Shown one piece after another: positions 52,504 to 62,022 of a stretch of DNA of 64,000 nucleotides. Position 1 is the stretch's first letter; each line of letters starts with the position of its first letter. Below the pieces are notes generated by a model, which did no database searches, was not told where the DNA came from, and saw only the letters and a list, made by a program, of their open reading frames with translations. The DNA comes from Oenococcus kitaharae. GTDB lineage: Bacteria; Bacillota; Bacilli; Lactobacillales; Lactobacillaceae. The translations under genes were made by a program, and so were the position numbers. Where the stretch lies: assembly GCF_025758695.1 (NCBI RefSeq), contig NZ_JANJQP010000001.1:1-64000 (forward strand), in the 5' to 3' direction.

Positions 52504-53707
52504 TTTGCTTGTTTTTGTTGTGCAGCAAAAATGGGCAGAAAAACAGTAGCAGCATGGCACCAATGAAACTATAGGTATATTGCCGCCAGCTGTTGATCAA
52601 ATAGCCGAAAATCAAACTTCCTAAGGGTTGAATGCCATCAAAAAAAAGAAAGGTCAAGCCGAAAATGCGTCCCAAATAAGCAATTTCCGTCTCTTTTTGA
52701 ATCAGCGTAATTGAGATACTGAAGAATCTCGACTGAATCAAACCAATCATAAAAGCCAAAATGAACCAAACGATCAAACTGCTTGGAAGGAACAGCCCAG
52801 CTACCAAAAGAGAAAGTCCTTCCAGTATAATTTCACGGTAAAGTGTTTGGCTGGAAACGGCTTGTTTTTGTATAGCTAAAAGACTGCCGCCGATTAAGCC
52901 GCCAATGGCACTAACGGCTAAAAAGATACTGTAGTTGACTGCCTTGCCGCCAAAAAAATGATTGCCGATATAAGGTGCGATCAGCAGACAACCGGCACTG
53001 CAGAAATTGAAGATTGCCATGGATAGAATAAATTGAAACAGATTTTTATTTTTAAACACATATTTGAATCCGTTGGCAATGTCCTGAACGAAACTGGTGC
53101 TGCTGCGATCGACATTGTCCTGCGGCCAAGAGTATTGGATCAAAAAGTTTAAAAAGGCGGCCACGAGAAAAGAAGCTGCGTTTATCAAAACGAACTCGCT
53201 AAAATCAATGCTTTTAATTGACAACAATAAACCACCGATCAAAGGTGAAATAATATTGGCAAAGTTAAAAACCATGTTTGCCAAGGCATTAAAACGCTGT
53301 AATCTGCTGCCGGCCATAATTTCCGGTGCCATTGATTTGGCGGCCGGGTAGTTAATCGTGAAGAGGAAATTCAAGGTAAAGGTCATTAGGATTAGCAACC
53401 ATGCCTGCGGACTTTCATTATTAATAAGGAAACTTCCAAAAAAACAAATGACAGCAGACAAAAGATCAGTCCACAGGAGAACTTTTTTCCGATTGTGGTG
53501 GTCAACGAGTTCACCGATAAAAAGGTCACCCAAAAAGAAGCCGACACCGCCGACGGCTTCGATAATACCAAGCAGACTCGTGGTTCCTGTAGATCTCACG
53601 ACCAGCCAGTTCTGTCCTAAAATATAGAGCGCCGAACCTAATTGCGAAACGGCGGGGCTCAGCATTAAGGGCAGCTGATGATTTTTATTTTTGGAGCTTT
53701 GAGACAA
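52484..53707 (-). CDS. MFS transporter (macrolide-efflux-like)
   Basis: This 407-residue protein has about twelve helices and MFS_3-like motifs (GEVVDHHNRKKVLLWTD-type loop, here GELVDHHNRKKVLLW, about 69-83). The start is uncertain: a TTG at 53707 lies just behind an AT-rich -10-like stretch without ribosome binding site. Substrate unknown. Its stop lies inside the terminator of the LysM gene. Confidence 0.78.
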   Translation of the reverse strand: MSQSSKNKNHQLPLMLSPAVSQLGSALYILGQNWLVVRSTGTTSLLGIIEAVGGVGFFLGDLFIGELVDHHNRKKVLLWTDLLSAVICFFGSFLINNESPQAWLLILMTFTLNFLFTINYPAAKSMAPEIMAGSRLQRFNALANMVFNFANIISPLIGGLLLSIKSIDFSEFVLINAASFLVAAFLNFLIQYSWPQDNVDRSSTSFVQDIANGFKYVFKNKNLFQFILSMAIFNFCSAGCLLIAPYIGNHFFGGKAVNYSIFLAVSAIGGLIGGSLLAIQKQAVSSQTLYREIILEGLSLLVAGLFLPSSLIVWFILAFMIGLIQSRFFSISITLIQKETEIAYLGRIFGLTFLFFDGIQPLGSLIFGYLINSWRQYTYSFIGAMLLLFFCPFLLHNKNKQNKNAAV

Positions 53708-53756
53708 TATGATTTAATCATGCATGATATCAGTCTTTTAGGCAAGCCTATGCGGG

Positions 53757-54239
53757 CTACAGGTCCTTTTGCATGTTGATATCCGTAATGCCGTAACCAC
53801 TTTTCTGATAAACGTGCAAAGCACGTGCATTTCGGCCGAAAACGTGCAAGGCGATGTGTTTGAAAGATAATTTTCTGGCTTCTTCATCGGCCAAGACAAG
53901 TGCTTTGCTTCCGAATCCTTGATTTTGAAAGGCGTCATCAATTGCAAAGTCATAGATAAAAATTGTATCCGGCTGGTCTTTAAGCTTGGCCATCCAAAGG
54001 ATGCCGATTTTTTCCTTTTGGAAAATGATGCTGTATAGATAATTGTCTGGACTGTTAATGTCTTGGGGCAGAAGCGAATTAAAGCTTTCTTCAGATTTTT
54101 TCATTGCTTCATCAGCTAGCCAGCTGCCTGCTTGGACTTTGTCAACGGCGTAATCTTTAATTGCCTTGGAAACGAATTGATCAAATTCTGTGCTGGTCAT
54201 TAATCTTAAAGCCAGTTTTGCTGCCATTTCTTTTGCCAT
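53757..54239 (-). CDS. GNAT family N-acetyltransferase
   Basis: This 160-residue acetyltransferase has the acetyl-CoA loop DDAFQNQGFGSKAL, with FIYDFAID before it and RNARALHVYQKSGYG near the end. Substrate unknown. On the minus strand TATGAT lies 6 bp before the ATG with no ribosome binding site: likely leaderless. Confidence 0.83.
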   Translation of the reverse strand: MAKEMAAKLALRLMTSTEFDQFVSKAIKDYAVDKVQAGSWLADEAMKKSEESFNSLLPQDINSPDNYLYSIIFQKEKIGILWMAKLKDQPDTIFIYDFAIDDAFQNQGFGSKALVLADEEARKLSFKHIALHVFGRNARALHVYQKSGYGITDINMQKDL

Positions 54240-54360
54240 GCGGATATCATAACAAGAAATGATCCGAACAGATGCAGCGAATGGCAGCAGCGAAAGATTA
54301 GATCTGAAATAGCTGTAAGTCTTTCTTGCAATGGTTTTTAGGCTATTTTATACTTGAAAA

Positions 54361-54374
54361 TGTAAGCGATTACG
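54361..54374 (+). promoter_or_regulatory. cre-like box before the glucosidase gene
   Basis: TGTAAGCGATTACG differs from the cre consensus only in the last base. It is 47 bp upstream of the start codon, a position suited to catabolite repression of an alpha-glucosidase gene. Confidence 0.55.
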
Positions 54375-54420
54375 GTTGCTTGAGACGCTGGCCAAGGCCA
54401 GAATCAGAAAAGAGGATGCG

Positions 54421-56103
54421 ATGGCAGAGACAAAATGGTGGCAAAAATCGGTTGTTTACCAGGTCTATCCGCGCAGCTATCAGGATAGTAATGGTGACGG
54501 TGTTGGTGATTTGCCGGGTCTGACCAGCAGGCTGCCTTATATTAAAAAATTGGGTGCCGATGTGATTTGGCTGAATCCGATATACAAGTCGCCTGATCAA
54601 GATAATGGTTATGATATCAGCGATTATCGCCAAATTCAGCCAGCCTACGGGACGATGGCGGATTTTCAAACATTATTGGACCGGGCTCATGAACTCGGCT
54701 TAAAAATTTTAATGGATCTCGTTGTGAACCATACTTCTGATCAGCATCATTGGTTCCAAGAAAGCCGGAAGTCCAAGGATAATCCTTATCGCGACTATTA
54801 CATTTGGCGTGATCCTAAGAATGGTACTGAACCAAATAATTGGGGGTCTTTTTTCAGCGGATCAGCTTGGACTTTCGATGCTCAGACACAACAATATTAT
54901 CTGCATCTTTTTGCATCGGGCCAGCCTGATTTGAATTGGGAGAACCCGGCTGTGCGTCAAAGTATCTGGGACATGATGCGTTTTTGGCTCGATAAAGGAA
55001 TTGACGGTTTTAGAATGGATGTGATTAATCTGATTTCTAAGCCTAAAGGCCTGCCGGATGCGCCTCAGGCAGATGGGGCAGCTTTTGGTGATGCCGGTTC
55101 TTTGGTTGCTAACGGCCCGCGTTTGCAGGAATTTCTGCAGGAAATGAATGATCAGGTTCTCTCACATTATGACATCATGACTGTCGGCGAAATGCCTGGC
55201 GCGACACCATCTTCGGCGATTAAATATGCTGGGTTGGATGCTAAGAAATTGAATATGGTCTTTCAATTTGAGCATGTTGGTTTGTCCGCCAATCCTGACA
55301 GACGTTTAGGAAAATGGCATGATCAGCCAGTCAAATTGCTCGATTTAAAAAAGACTCTTTCTCGTTGGCAAACGAATTTGGACGGCAAAGGCTGGAACAG
55401 TCTTTATTGGAATAATCATGATCAACCGCGTGCTGTTTCGCGTTTTGCAACAGATGATCCTAAGTATCGCGTCAGGGCAGCTAAAATGCTGGCAACGACG
55501 CTGCACATGATGCAAGGGACACCGTATGTCTACGAAGGCGAAGAATTAGGCATGACTAACGCGCACTTAACGAAATTGTCGCAGTACGAGGACTTGGAAT
55601 CTTTAAATGCCTATCATGAATTTGTCGATAAAGAGGGCTTGGTTGACGGTAAGACGATGCTGGCTTATCTGGCAAACATGTCGCGCGATAATGCCAGAAC
55701 GCCCATGCAGTGGGATGATTCCGCTAATGCCGGATTTACTCAAGGGCAACCTTGGTATACCCTGAATACGAATTATCCGGAGATTAATGTGCAATCAGCT
55801 TTGGCCGATCCGGATTCTGTTTTCTACTATTATCAGAAACTAATTGCTTTAAGACATGATTTTGATCTGATCTCGCTGGGTAGTTTTGAAGAATTAGATC
55901 TCCACGACGACAAGGCTTTTGCTTATTTCCGCCGCTATCAAGGCCAGCAGCTGCTCGTAATCAGCAATTTCACGAAACGAAATATTCGCCGCGACTATAA
56001 TCAGCAGGCAGCCGGCAAACTGCTGATTGGCAATTACGCTGATAGCGGCCAGGATCCAGCACTACTTCGTCCTTATGAAAGCAAAGTTTTCTTATATGAG
56101 TGA
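54421..56103 (+). CDS. Oligo-1,6-glucosidase-type alpha-glucosidase (GH13)
   Basis: This 560-residue cytoplasmic GH13 enzyme has the four conserved regions: DLVVNHTS (99-106), GFRMDVIN with nucleophile D200, GEMPG with acid/base E257, and NNHDQPR with D334. Val201 after the nucleophile is the residue typical of alpha-1,6-specific members, where alpha-1,4 enzymes have Ala. It likely hydrolyses isomaltose or related oligosaccharides to glucose. ATG 54421 follows AGAGGA. No transporter gene adjoins it; a cre-like box lies upstream. Confidence 0.88.
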   Translation: MAETKWWQKSVVYQVYPRSYQDSNGDGVGDLPGLTSRLPYIKKLGADVIWLNPIYKSPDQDNGYDISDYRQIQPAYGTMADFQTLLDRAHELGLKILMDLVVNHTSDQHHWFQESRKSKDNPYRDYYIWRDPKNGTEPNNWGSFFSGSAWTFDAQTQQYYLHLFASGQPDLNWENPAVRQSIWDMMRFWLDKGIDGFRMDVINLISKPKGLPDAPQADGAAFGDAGSLVANGPRLQEFLQEMNDQVLSHYDIMTVGEMPGATPSSAIKYAGLDAKKLNMVFQFEHVGLSANPDRRLGKWHDQPVKLLDLKKTLSRWQTNLDGKGWNSLYWNNHDQPRAVSRFATDDPKYRVRAAKMLATTLHMMQGTPYVYEGEELGMTNAHLTKLSQYEDLESLNAYHEFVDKEGLVDGKTMLAYLANMSRDNARTPMQWDDSANAGFTQGQPWYTLNTNYPEINVQSALADPDSVFYYYQKLIALRHDFDLISLGSFEELDLHDDKAFAYFRRYQGQQLLVISNFTKRNIRRDYNQQAAGKLLIGNYADSGQDPALLRPYESKVFLYE

Positions 56104-56107
56104 ATGT

Positions 56108-56138
56108 GAAAGGCTCCCGCGATTGGGAACCTTTTTTG
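56108..56138 (+). terminator. Terminator of the glucosidase gene
   Basis: AAAGG-TCCC...GGGA-CCTTTTTT stem with T-run. Confidence 0.8.
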
Positions 56139-56158
56139 TGACAAATGTCATGTTGATT

Positions 56159-56254
56159 GCTGACAAAGAGCACTAGGAACACATTTTAGATAAACTTCAA
56201 GCGGCCAATCGGGTCGCAGCAATTCAGATTGCCAAAAAATACAACTGGTTATAA
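56159..56254 (+). pseudogene. C-terminal remnant of a LuxR/NarL-type response regulator
   Basis: One frame reads ADKEH, a stop (TAG 56174-56176), then EHILDKLQAANRVAAIQIAK and KYNWL before TAA (56252-56254). HILDKLQAANR..A...A is the recognition-helix end of LuxR-type HTH domains. There is no start codon, receiver domain or ribosome binding site. It appears to be the tail of a decayed two-component regulator; a partner kinase is not present. The following gene is an ABC exporter, which such a regulator may once have controlled. Confidence 0.55.
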
Positions 56255-56337
56255 CGATTTTTCTGATAACTTTCAATTGATTTTTTTGCTTATTTATTGT
56301 TCGATACACATGATTGAGGCATATAATCAAAGCAATT

Positions 56338-57957
56338 ATGGAAAATAAAGGGCATCCTAATAAAAATCTTGGTTTGAAGTGGGTACTTGCTCAGCTGCCG
56401 GTTTCGCTGCTGATCTTGATTATCATCTTTGCGGTTATCGCTTCTTTGGAAGGCGTCATTTCCGGCTATGCGATTGGGCAGATAACCGCGATTGCGACGA
56501 CACGTGTTGCCAGCCCAGCTCTCTTCGTTCTGCGTTTCGTCTTGATTTATTTCGCCGTCTACACGAGCTTGTATATTTTCATTCTCCTGCAGAATCGTGC
56601 GATCAAATATCTGAATGTGGCACTGAAGCAGGCTTTCATGAAAAACGCTTTTCAGACTGATTATGTTCACCAAGATGCTGACAAGCTGTTAAATCAGGTC
56701 ACAGCTGATGCCAAACAGATCGAGCAGCGCTACTTTAGCAATCTATCCAACCTCATGTTTTCAATCATTGCCATTATTACTTCCTCAGTTTTTGTGATTG
56801 GCGTCAATCCTATGCTTGGCCTGATTGATGTGATCTTAAGCTTTTCAATCATGATCCCGACTTTATTCGATAATAAGAAACTCGATCAATATTCATCTGA
56901 CTGGTCAAAAGCCAATCAGCATTATCTGGGCCAAGTTAAAGAAATATTCGCCGGCATTGACATCATCAAAAATTTTCGGGCCGAAAAGACGATGCTGGCG
57001 GCCAACGATGCCAAACTGAATGAGAGCGAAAACCGTTATCTGGCCTTAAACAACCGTCAATTTTTCACGCAGTATTTTTCCTGGCTCATGATTATTATTT
57101 CTTTTCTCGGGCCTGTTTTGATCGGCTTACTTTTTCGCCAATACCAGCTCTTTGGCGTGACGATCAGCGCGATCGCAACTCTGGCTTTGTCTGGCGGCAA
57201 TGTTGCCACACAAGTTCGCACGGGGATTCAGTATTATGCCGGGATGAAGACAACGCGGGCTTTGCGTAAGGGCATTATTCCTGATTTGATGCCGGAAGAA
57301 AGTTCAGCGCTTGGCCTGCCTGATCAGCCCCTTTTATCTGTTGCTGATGTTTCGTTTTCCTATAAAAACCATCCCATTTTAAAAGATGTTTCCCTATCGC
57401 TGCCTTATGGCGGCAAACTGCTTTTGAGCGGTGATTCCGGCAGCGGCAAATCAACTTTTTTGAATCTGCTAACGAACAAATTGGACGTCCAAACCGGCTC
57501 AATTACCTTGGGCGGCCAGCAGATTCATGAAAACGACTTTGCGTATATCACGCAGACCAATTGGGTTTTCAATGATACCGTCAAAGAAAATCTGACTTTA
57601 GGACAGAATTTTTCCGACGAAGCCTTGCTGGCCAGTCTCAAGGAAGTTAACTTGGTTAATGAGTTAGGCGATGATCCTTTGAATTATCAGTGTGGCGAAG
57701 GCGGCAAGAATCTCTCCGGTGGTCAAAAACAGCGTATTGCGATTGCGCGAGCGCTATTAAGAAAACGGCCTTTATTACTGTTAGATGAAGTCACGGCAGC
57801 TTTGGATGAGAAAAATTCTGAAAAATTGCGCGATCTCATTTATCGTTTGCCACAGACGATTATCGAAATTGCCCATCACTATGACACAGATCAAATTCGA
57901 GCAAATCATGTTCAGCACTTGCAATTGTCAGCCGGTAAAATCAGTCCGGTCAACTAG
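56338..57957 (+). CDS. ABC exporter, fused permease and ATPase
   Basis: This half-transporter of about 539 residues has six helices in the first 300 residues, then Walker A GDSGSGKST (about 373-381), signature LSGGQKQRI, and Walker B LLLLDEVTAALD. It belongs to the ABCB/LmrA-like class and probably forms a homodimer; the substrate could be a drug, lipid or peptide. TATAAT (56322-56327) lies 10 bp before ATG 56338, with no ribosome binding site. Confidence 0.85.
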   Translation: MENKGHPNKNLGLKWVLAQLPVSLLILIIIFAVIASLEGVISGYAIGQITAIATTRVASPALFVLRFVLIYFAVYTSLYIFILLQNRAIKYLNVALKQAFMKNAFQTDYVHQDADKLLNQVTADAKQIEQRYFSNLSNLMFSIIAIITSSVFVIGVNPMLGLIDVILSFSIMIPTLFDNKKLDQYSSDWSKANQHYLGQVKEIFAGIDIIKNFRAEKTMLAANDAKLNESENRYLALNNRQFFTQYFSWLMIIISFLGPVLIGLLFRQYQLFGVTISAIATLALSGGNVATQVRTGIQYYAGMKTTRALRKGIIPDLMPEESSALGLPDQPLLSVADVSFSYKNHPILKDVSLSLPYGGKLLLSGDSGSGKSTFLNLLTNKLDVQTGSITLGGQQIHENDFAYITQTNWVFNDTVKENLTLGQNFSDEALLASLKEVNLVNELGDDPLNYQCGEGGKNLSGGQKQRIAIARALLRKRPLLLLDEVTAALDEKNSEKLRDLIYRLPQTIIEIAHHYDTDQIRANHVQHLQLSAGKISPVN

Positions 57958-58005
57958 CTCATTAGGCTCTCTGCCTGGAAATGCTTTTCTTGTTATGCTT
58001 AAAGA

Positions 58006-58851
58006 ATGAATCTGCTTGAAAAGCACAAATGGCTCCAGTGGCTTGTCATGCTGGCCGCTTTAGAGATGATTGTCCTCAGCCTGAATTTTTTCTATGTACC
58101 GGCAGGGATTGCTGCTGGAGGATCGACAGGTATTGCCATTCTGCTGGATAAGGCCTTTCATTTTAACCGTGCCTTGTCGGTTTTGGTGATTAATTTTCTG
58201 ATGATCGGCCTGGCTTTTATTTTCTTGAAACGGCAAGTGATCGCTAAGATTGTATTCGGATCCTTTGCGATTCCTTTGCTCATGTGGCTGACGCCAACCG
58301 CCAAACTGGTTGACGATCCTTTGCTGGCCATGGTGATCGCGGGCAGTGTGTTTGGCTTTGGTATTGCGCTGCTTTATCACGTTGGTGCCTCTTCCGGCGG
58401 ATCAACCGTGCCGCCGATGATTTTAAAGAAGTTTTTTAATCTGAATACCTCAGTCGGCTTGTTAATCATTGATGGTTTAATTATCATTTGCAATATTTTC
58501 GTCAGCGGATCAAATGCCTTTTTTCTCGCGATTTTTTCTCAAGTGATTACGACAATTGTTATGCGTTATATCGAAAGCGGTTTTGACCATAAAAAAATGT
58601 TCTCGATTATGAGCGAGACGCATCTATTGGAAATTAAGCAATTAATCGAACATGAATTTGATCATGGCTTTACGATTCTGCAGGTAGTCGGCGGGAAAAG
58701 CAAAGATGATAAAGAAATGCTGATTGTGGTTGTCAAGAATGCCGACTATCGGACTTTTATCCGTGAGGTCAAACGGCTCGATCCAAAAGCTTTTATTACC
58801 AGCAGTAATATCGCAGAAGTTCACGGCGGGATTACAGGTATTTATGGTTAA
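58006..58851 (+). CDS. YitT family membrane protein
   Basis: This 281-residue protein has a YitT/DUF161 domain of about five or six helices (AAGGSTGIAILLDKAF near 33-48) and a C-terminal DUF2179 domain (about 200-280: IMSETHLLEIKQLIEHE and GGITGIYG). Function unknown. TATGCT (57994-57999) lies 6 bp before the ATG with no ribosome binding site: likely leaderless. Confidence 0.85.
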   Translation: MNLLEKHKWLQWLVMLAALEMIVLSLNFFYVPAGIAAGGSTGIAILLDKAFHFNRALSVLVINFLMIGLAFIFLKRQVIAKIVFGSFAIPLLMWLTPTAKLVDDPLLAMVIAGSVFGFGIALLYHVGASSGGSTVPPMILKKFFNLNTSVGLLIIDGLIIICNIFVSGSNAFFLAIFSQVITTIVMRYIESGFDHKKMFSIMSETHLLEIKQLIEHEFDHGFTILQVVGGKSKDDKEMLIVVVKNADYRTFIREVKRLDPKAFITSSNIAEVHGGITGIYG

Positions 58852-58950
58852 GCGTCCGTTTCAAATAGCTGTATAATACAATGAGTGCGCTAAACTTGCC
58901 TTTTAACGCGAAAAATAATAAAATCGTTACGTTGATAAAAAGGAGTTCAT

Positions 58951-59673
58951 ATGTCAGGTCATAGTAAATGGCACAACATCCAAGGCCGCAAAAATGCTCA
59001 GGATGCTAAACGTGGAAAAATTTTCCAGAAAATAAGTCACGATTTGTATGTTGCAGCCAAGGCTGGCGGTGCTGATCCATCTGCTAATGCTAGTCTGCGT
59101 CTTGTCATGGACAAGGCCAAAGCGGCCAATATGCCAAAAGATAATGTCCAGCGCGCTTTGGATAAAGCGACTGGTGCTGGCGACATCAAATTTGAAGAAG
59201 CTACCTATGAAGGTTATGCGCCAGGCGGCATTGCAGTCTTAGTAGAGACATCGACAGATAACATCAACCGCACGGTTTCGACTGTGAGAAATTCATTCAG
59301 TCACCACGGTGGTTCTCTTGGCACGACGGGATCTGTCAGTTTCCAATTCGATCGTCGCGGCCACTTTGTGATCGATCGCGAGGAGCATCCGGAAATCACG
59401 GAAGATCAAGTCATGGAAGATGCGATTGATGCTGGTGCAGAAGATGTTCAGACTTCAGATGAGGCTTTTGAAATTTATTCGGATCCGACTGATTTCGCTG
59501 CAGTCGAAGATTCACTAGTCAAAAAAGGTTACGATTTGGCTGAAGCTGAAATTACAATGATCCCGCAAAATCCAATAGATGTGCCGGAAGCAGATCAAGA
59601 AAAATTCGAAAAACTCGTCGATGAATTAGAAGACAACGATGACGTGCTGGCTGTCTATACAACAGCTGATTAA
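58951..59673 (+). CDS. YebC/PmpR family protein
   Basis: This 240-residue protein has the diagnostic start [20 protein letters not shown] and three domains rich in acidic residues toward the C-terminus. YebC-family proteins act as transcriptional regulators in some bacteria and as ribosome-associated factors easing proline-rich translation in others. AAAGGAG precedes the ATG; a TGTATAAT extended -10 lies near 58871. Monocistronic. Confidence 0.93.
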   Translation: MSGHSKWHNIQGRKNAQDAKRGKIFQKISHDLYVAAKAGGADPSANASLRLVMDKAKAANMPKDNVQRALDKATGAGDIKFEEATYEGYAPGGIAVLVETSTDNINRTVSTVRNSFSHHGGSLGTTGSVSFQFDRRGHFVIDREEHPEITEDQVMEDAIDAGAEDVQTSDEAFEIYSDPTDFAAVEDSLVKKGYDLAEAEITMIPQNPIDVPEADQEKFEKLVDELEDNDDVLAVYTTAD

Positions 59674-59679
59674 AGACTA

Positions 59680-59710
59680 AAAAAATACTTGCCCAGGCAG
59701 GTATTTTTTT
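59680..59710 (+). terminator. Terminator of yebC
   Basis: AAAAATACTTGCC-ca-GGCAGGTATTTTTTT. Confidence 0.88.
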
Positions 59711-59753
59711 GTTCGTCTATGTTATCTTTTGACAATTTGCTAAAATAGGACTC

Positions 59754-61415
59754 ATGAAGTCAGATATTGAAATAGCGCACGATACCACGGAATTGCCGAT
59801 CACAGAAATTGCTCAGCAAATTGGTTTATCTGAAAAACAGCTGATCCCTTACGGTCACGACAAAGCGAAAATCGATGTTGTCAGCCTTGCAAACGCACCA
59901 CGCCAAGGCAAATTGATCCTTGTTACGTCAATCAACCCGACGCCGGCTGGGGAAGGGAAGACCACTGTTACGATTGGCCTTGTTGATGCAATTAATCGTT
60001 TAGGTAAATCTGCGATTGGTGCTCTGCGTGAACCTTCAATGGGACCAGTTTTCGGCTTAAAAGGCGGTGCGACCGGCGGTGGTTTTGCCCAAGTGATTCC
60101 AATGGATGACATTAATCTACACTTTACCGGTGATATTCACGCTGTTTCCGCCGCTCATAATTTGCTGGCGGCAGTTTTGGATAATCATCTGCACCAGGGC
60201 AACGCGTTGCAGATTGATCCGGATAACATTTTTTGGCGCCGAGTACTGGATATGAATGACCGTGCTTTACGCCAGATCACCCTGGGCAAAGGCAAAATTA
60301 ACGGTCCTGAGCGCGATTCTGGTTTTGATATTACGGCTAGTTCTGAGATAATGGCGATTTTAACGCTGTCCAAGAATTTGTCGGATTTGAAGAAGCGCCT
60401 GGGCCGGATTGTCGTTGCTTTAAATGTTAAAGGGGAGCCTGTGACTGTGTCTGATTTAAAGGTTGCCGGTGCGCTGGCGGCTGTTTTAAAAGACGCGATT
60501 AATCCGAATTTAGTCCAGTCTTTGGAACATTCGCCCTTCATCATTCATGGCGGGCCATTTGCTAACATTGCTCAAGGGACCAATTCTGTGATTGCTACGG
60601 ATACAGCTTTGAAGCTAGCTGATTACGCTGTGACAGAAGCAGGTTTCGGTTCTGATCTGGGCGGCGAAAAGTTCATGGATGTCAAAGTGCCGGTTTTGGG
60701 AAAAGAACCTGACGCTGTTGTGCTGGTCGCCACCATCAAAGCATTAAAGTTCCATGCCGGGGTTGCTTTAGCTGATCTTGGACAAAAAGATGTCGCCGCA
60801 GTTAAAAAAGGGCTGGGCAATTTGAACCGTCATTTGGATGCAATGACCCGTTACGGCAAGCCTGTGGTTGTGGCTTTGAACAAATTTGCCAGCGACGATA
60901 TGGAAGAGATCCGAGCTGTTAAGGATTTTGTCGAGAATGAAAAAGGTTTGAAGATGGAGATCGCCACAAGCTTTGTCGATGGTTTTGAAGGCTCGCTGGA
61001 GTTAGCTAAAACAGTGGTTGCCGCCGCTGATAATCATCATTTCTTTATGCCTTTATATCACGCTGACGACACCATTGAAGACAAGATGACCACCATTATC
61101 GAAAAGATTTATGGCGGCAAGAATTACGAATTGTCTGACCGTGCTGTCTCTGATTTAGCCGAATTGAAGGCTAACGGCTGGGACAAGCTACCAGTTGTGA
61201 TTGCTAAAACACCTAATAGTTTGACCGATGATAGCAAAATCCATGGTGCGCCGAGTGGATTTACGATTCATATTCGCCGCTTTATTCCGAAAATTGGTGC
61301 AGGATTCGTTGTTGCCATGGCTGGCAAAGTTTTGATGATGCCGGGCTTGGGCGAAGTGCCAGCGGCTGAAAAAATCGATGTTGATGCAAATGGCCAAATA
61401 ACGGGCCTGAGTTAA
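59754..61415 (+). CDS. fhs: Formate--tetrahydrofolate ligase
   Basis: This 553-residue enzyme has the ATP-binding PTPAGEGKTT (62-71), EPSMGPVFGLKGGATGGG (93-110) and the AALKFHGG-like ALKFHAGVAL region. It makes 10-formyl-THF from formate, THF and ATP for one-carbon metabolism and purine synthesis. TGCTAAAAT (extended -10, hexamer 59741-59746) lies 7 bp before the ATG and no ribosome binding site is seen: probably leaderless. Confidence 0.95.
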   Translation: MKSDIEIAHDTTELPITEIAQQIGLSEKQLIPYGHDKAKIDVVSLANAPRQGKLILVTSINPTPAGEGKTTVTIGLVDAINRLGKSAIGALREPSMGPVFGLKGGATGGGFAQVIPMDDINLHFTGDIHAVSAAHNLLAAVLDNHLHQGNALQIDPDNIFWRRVLDMNDRALRQITLGKGKINGPERDSGFDITASSEIMAILTLSKNLSDLKKRLGRIVVALNVKGEPVTVSDLKVAGALAAVLKDAINPNLVQSLEHSPFIIHGGPFANIAQGTNSVIATDTALKLADYAVTEAGFGSDLGGEKFMDVKVPVLGKEPDAVVLVATIKALKFHAGVALADLGQKDVAAVKKGLGNLNRHLDAMTRYGKPVVVALNKFASDDMEEIRAVKDFVENEKGLKMEIATSFVDGFEGSLELAKTVVAAADNHHFFMPLYHADDTIEDKMTTIIEKIYGGKNYELSDRAVSDLAELKANGWDKLPVVIAKTPNSLTDDSKIHGAPSGFTIHIRRFIPKIGAGFVVAMAGKVLMMPGLGEVPAAEKIDVDANGQITGLS

Positions 61416-61420
61416 TTAAA

Positions 61421-61455
61421 AAAAGAGCTTGCCTTAAGAGGGCAAGCTCTTTTTG
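61421..61455 (+). terminator. Terminator of fhs
   Basis: AAAGAGCTTGCC...GGGCAAGCTCTTTTT long stem with T-run. Confidence 0.9.
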
Positions 61456-61459
61456 TATA

Positions 61460-61484
61460 AAAAAAACAATCCGATAGGATTGTT
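61460..61484 (-). terminator. Terminator of rpmF
   Basis: AACAATCC-gata-GGATTGTT with an A-run upstream, giving a T-run on the minus strand. Confidence 0.8.
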
Positions 61485-61490
61485 ATAAAA

Positions 61491-61673
61491 TCACTTTTGT
61501 TTTGCTGCAGCAATCACTTGGCGGCCCTTGTAAAGTCCCTTTGGTGAAACACGGTGTGCTACTGTGTATTCGCCAGTCGTCTTATCTAAAACGATATTAG
61601 GAATTTCCAAAGCGATGTGGCCGCGGCGGTTGCGCTTATGTGACTTAGAATTTTTATTTGAGATAACAGCCAT
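61491..61673 (-). CDS. rpmF: Ribosomal protein bL32
   Basis: This 60-residue protein has the bL32 pattern: [11 protein letters not shown] near the N-terminus and [11 protein letters not shown] in the second half. The zinc-binding Cys pairs of many bL32 proteins are absent (the region reads [10 protein letters not shown]), so it is a zinc-independent form. GAGCACTTC precedes the start; a promoter lies in the riboswitch-side intergenic region. Confidence 0.9.
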   Translation of the reverse strand: MAVISNKNSKSHKRNRRGHIALEIPNIVLDKTTGEYTVAHRVSPKGLYKGRQVIAAAKQK

Positions 61674-61773
61674 GAAGTGCTCCTTTACTGAATAACTATC
61701 TTAGTTTCCCAAAAAAACACACGAAAGTCAAGCTCTAATCAATCTCAGGAATAACTTTCCGCGCTTTTATTCT

Positions 61774-61779
61774 TATGAT
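61774..61779 (+). promoter_or_regulatory. -10 box of the lysine operon
   Basis: TATGAT (61774-61779) would start the leader about 10 bp before the riboswitch. No clear -35. Confidence 0.35.
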
Positions 61780-61789
61780 ACACTTAACC

Positions 61790-62014
61790 TATCATCCGTA
61801 ATAGAGGTTGCATGGGACACGAGTAGTTTTCCGGGAAATTCCCCGCTAGGGATCGGATAACGAAAAGGGACTTTGCCGAAGTCATCAGCGTTAGCGGGCA
61901 CTGTATGATTGAGACGCGGCTCAATAGGCCACGGATTGTCACAGCAATGTGGAGTGCTAGGACGGACAAACGACTCAGCGTAAGCCTTCGTTTGTTTAGT
62001 TTAGCAAACGGAGG
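61790..62014 (+). promoter_or_regulatory. Lysine riboswitch (L-box) with terminator
   Basis: The hallmarks are AGAGGTTGCATGGGACACGAGTA-like (61803 onward, core AGAGGTTGC and GAGTA), GGGAC..TTGCCGAAG (61867-61880), AGCGGGCACTGTATGATTGAG core GGCACTGT (61896-61903) and a closing GTGGAGTGCTA. The terminator CCTTCGTTTG (61985-61994) pairs with CAAACGGAGG (62005-62014), followed by TTTTT. The 3' arm contains the GGAGG ribosome binding site of lysA. Lysine binding should stop transcription and also mask the site. Confidence 0.93.
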
Positions 62015-62022
62015 TTTTTATT

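Noticed and set aside
58951-59673. Assigning yebC a role as promoter-specific regulator of a neighbouring gene
   Set aside because: It is monocistronic and the family is found beside many different genes; no local target can be read from the sequence.
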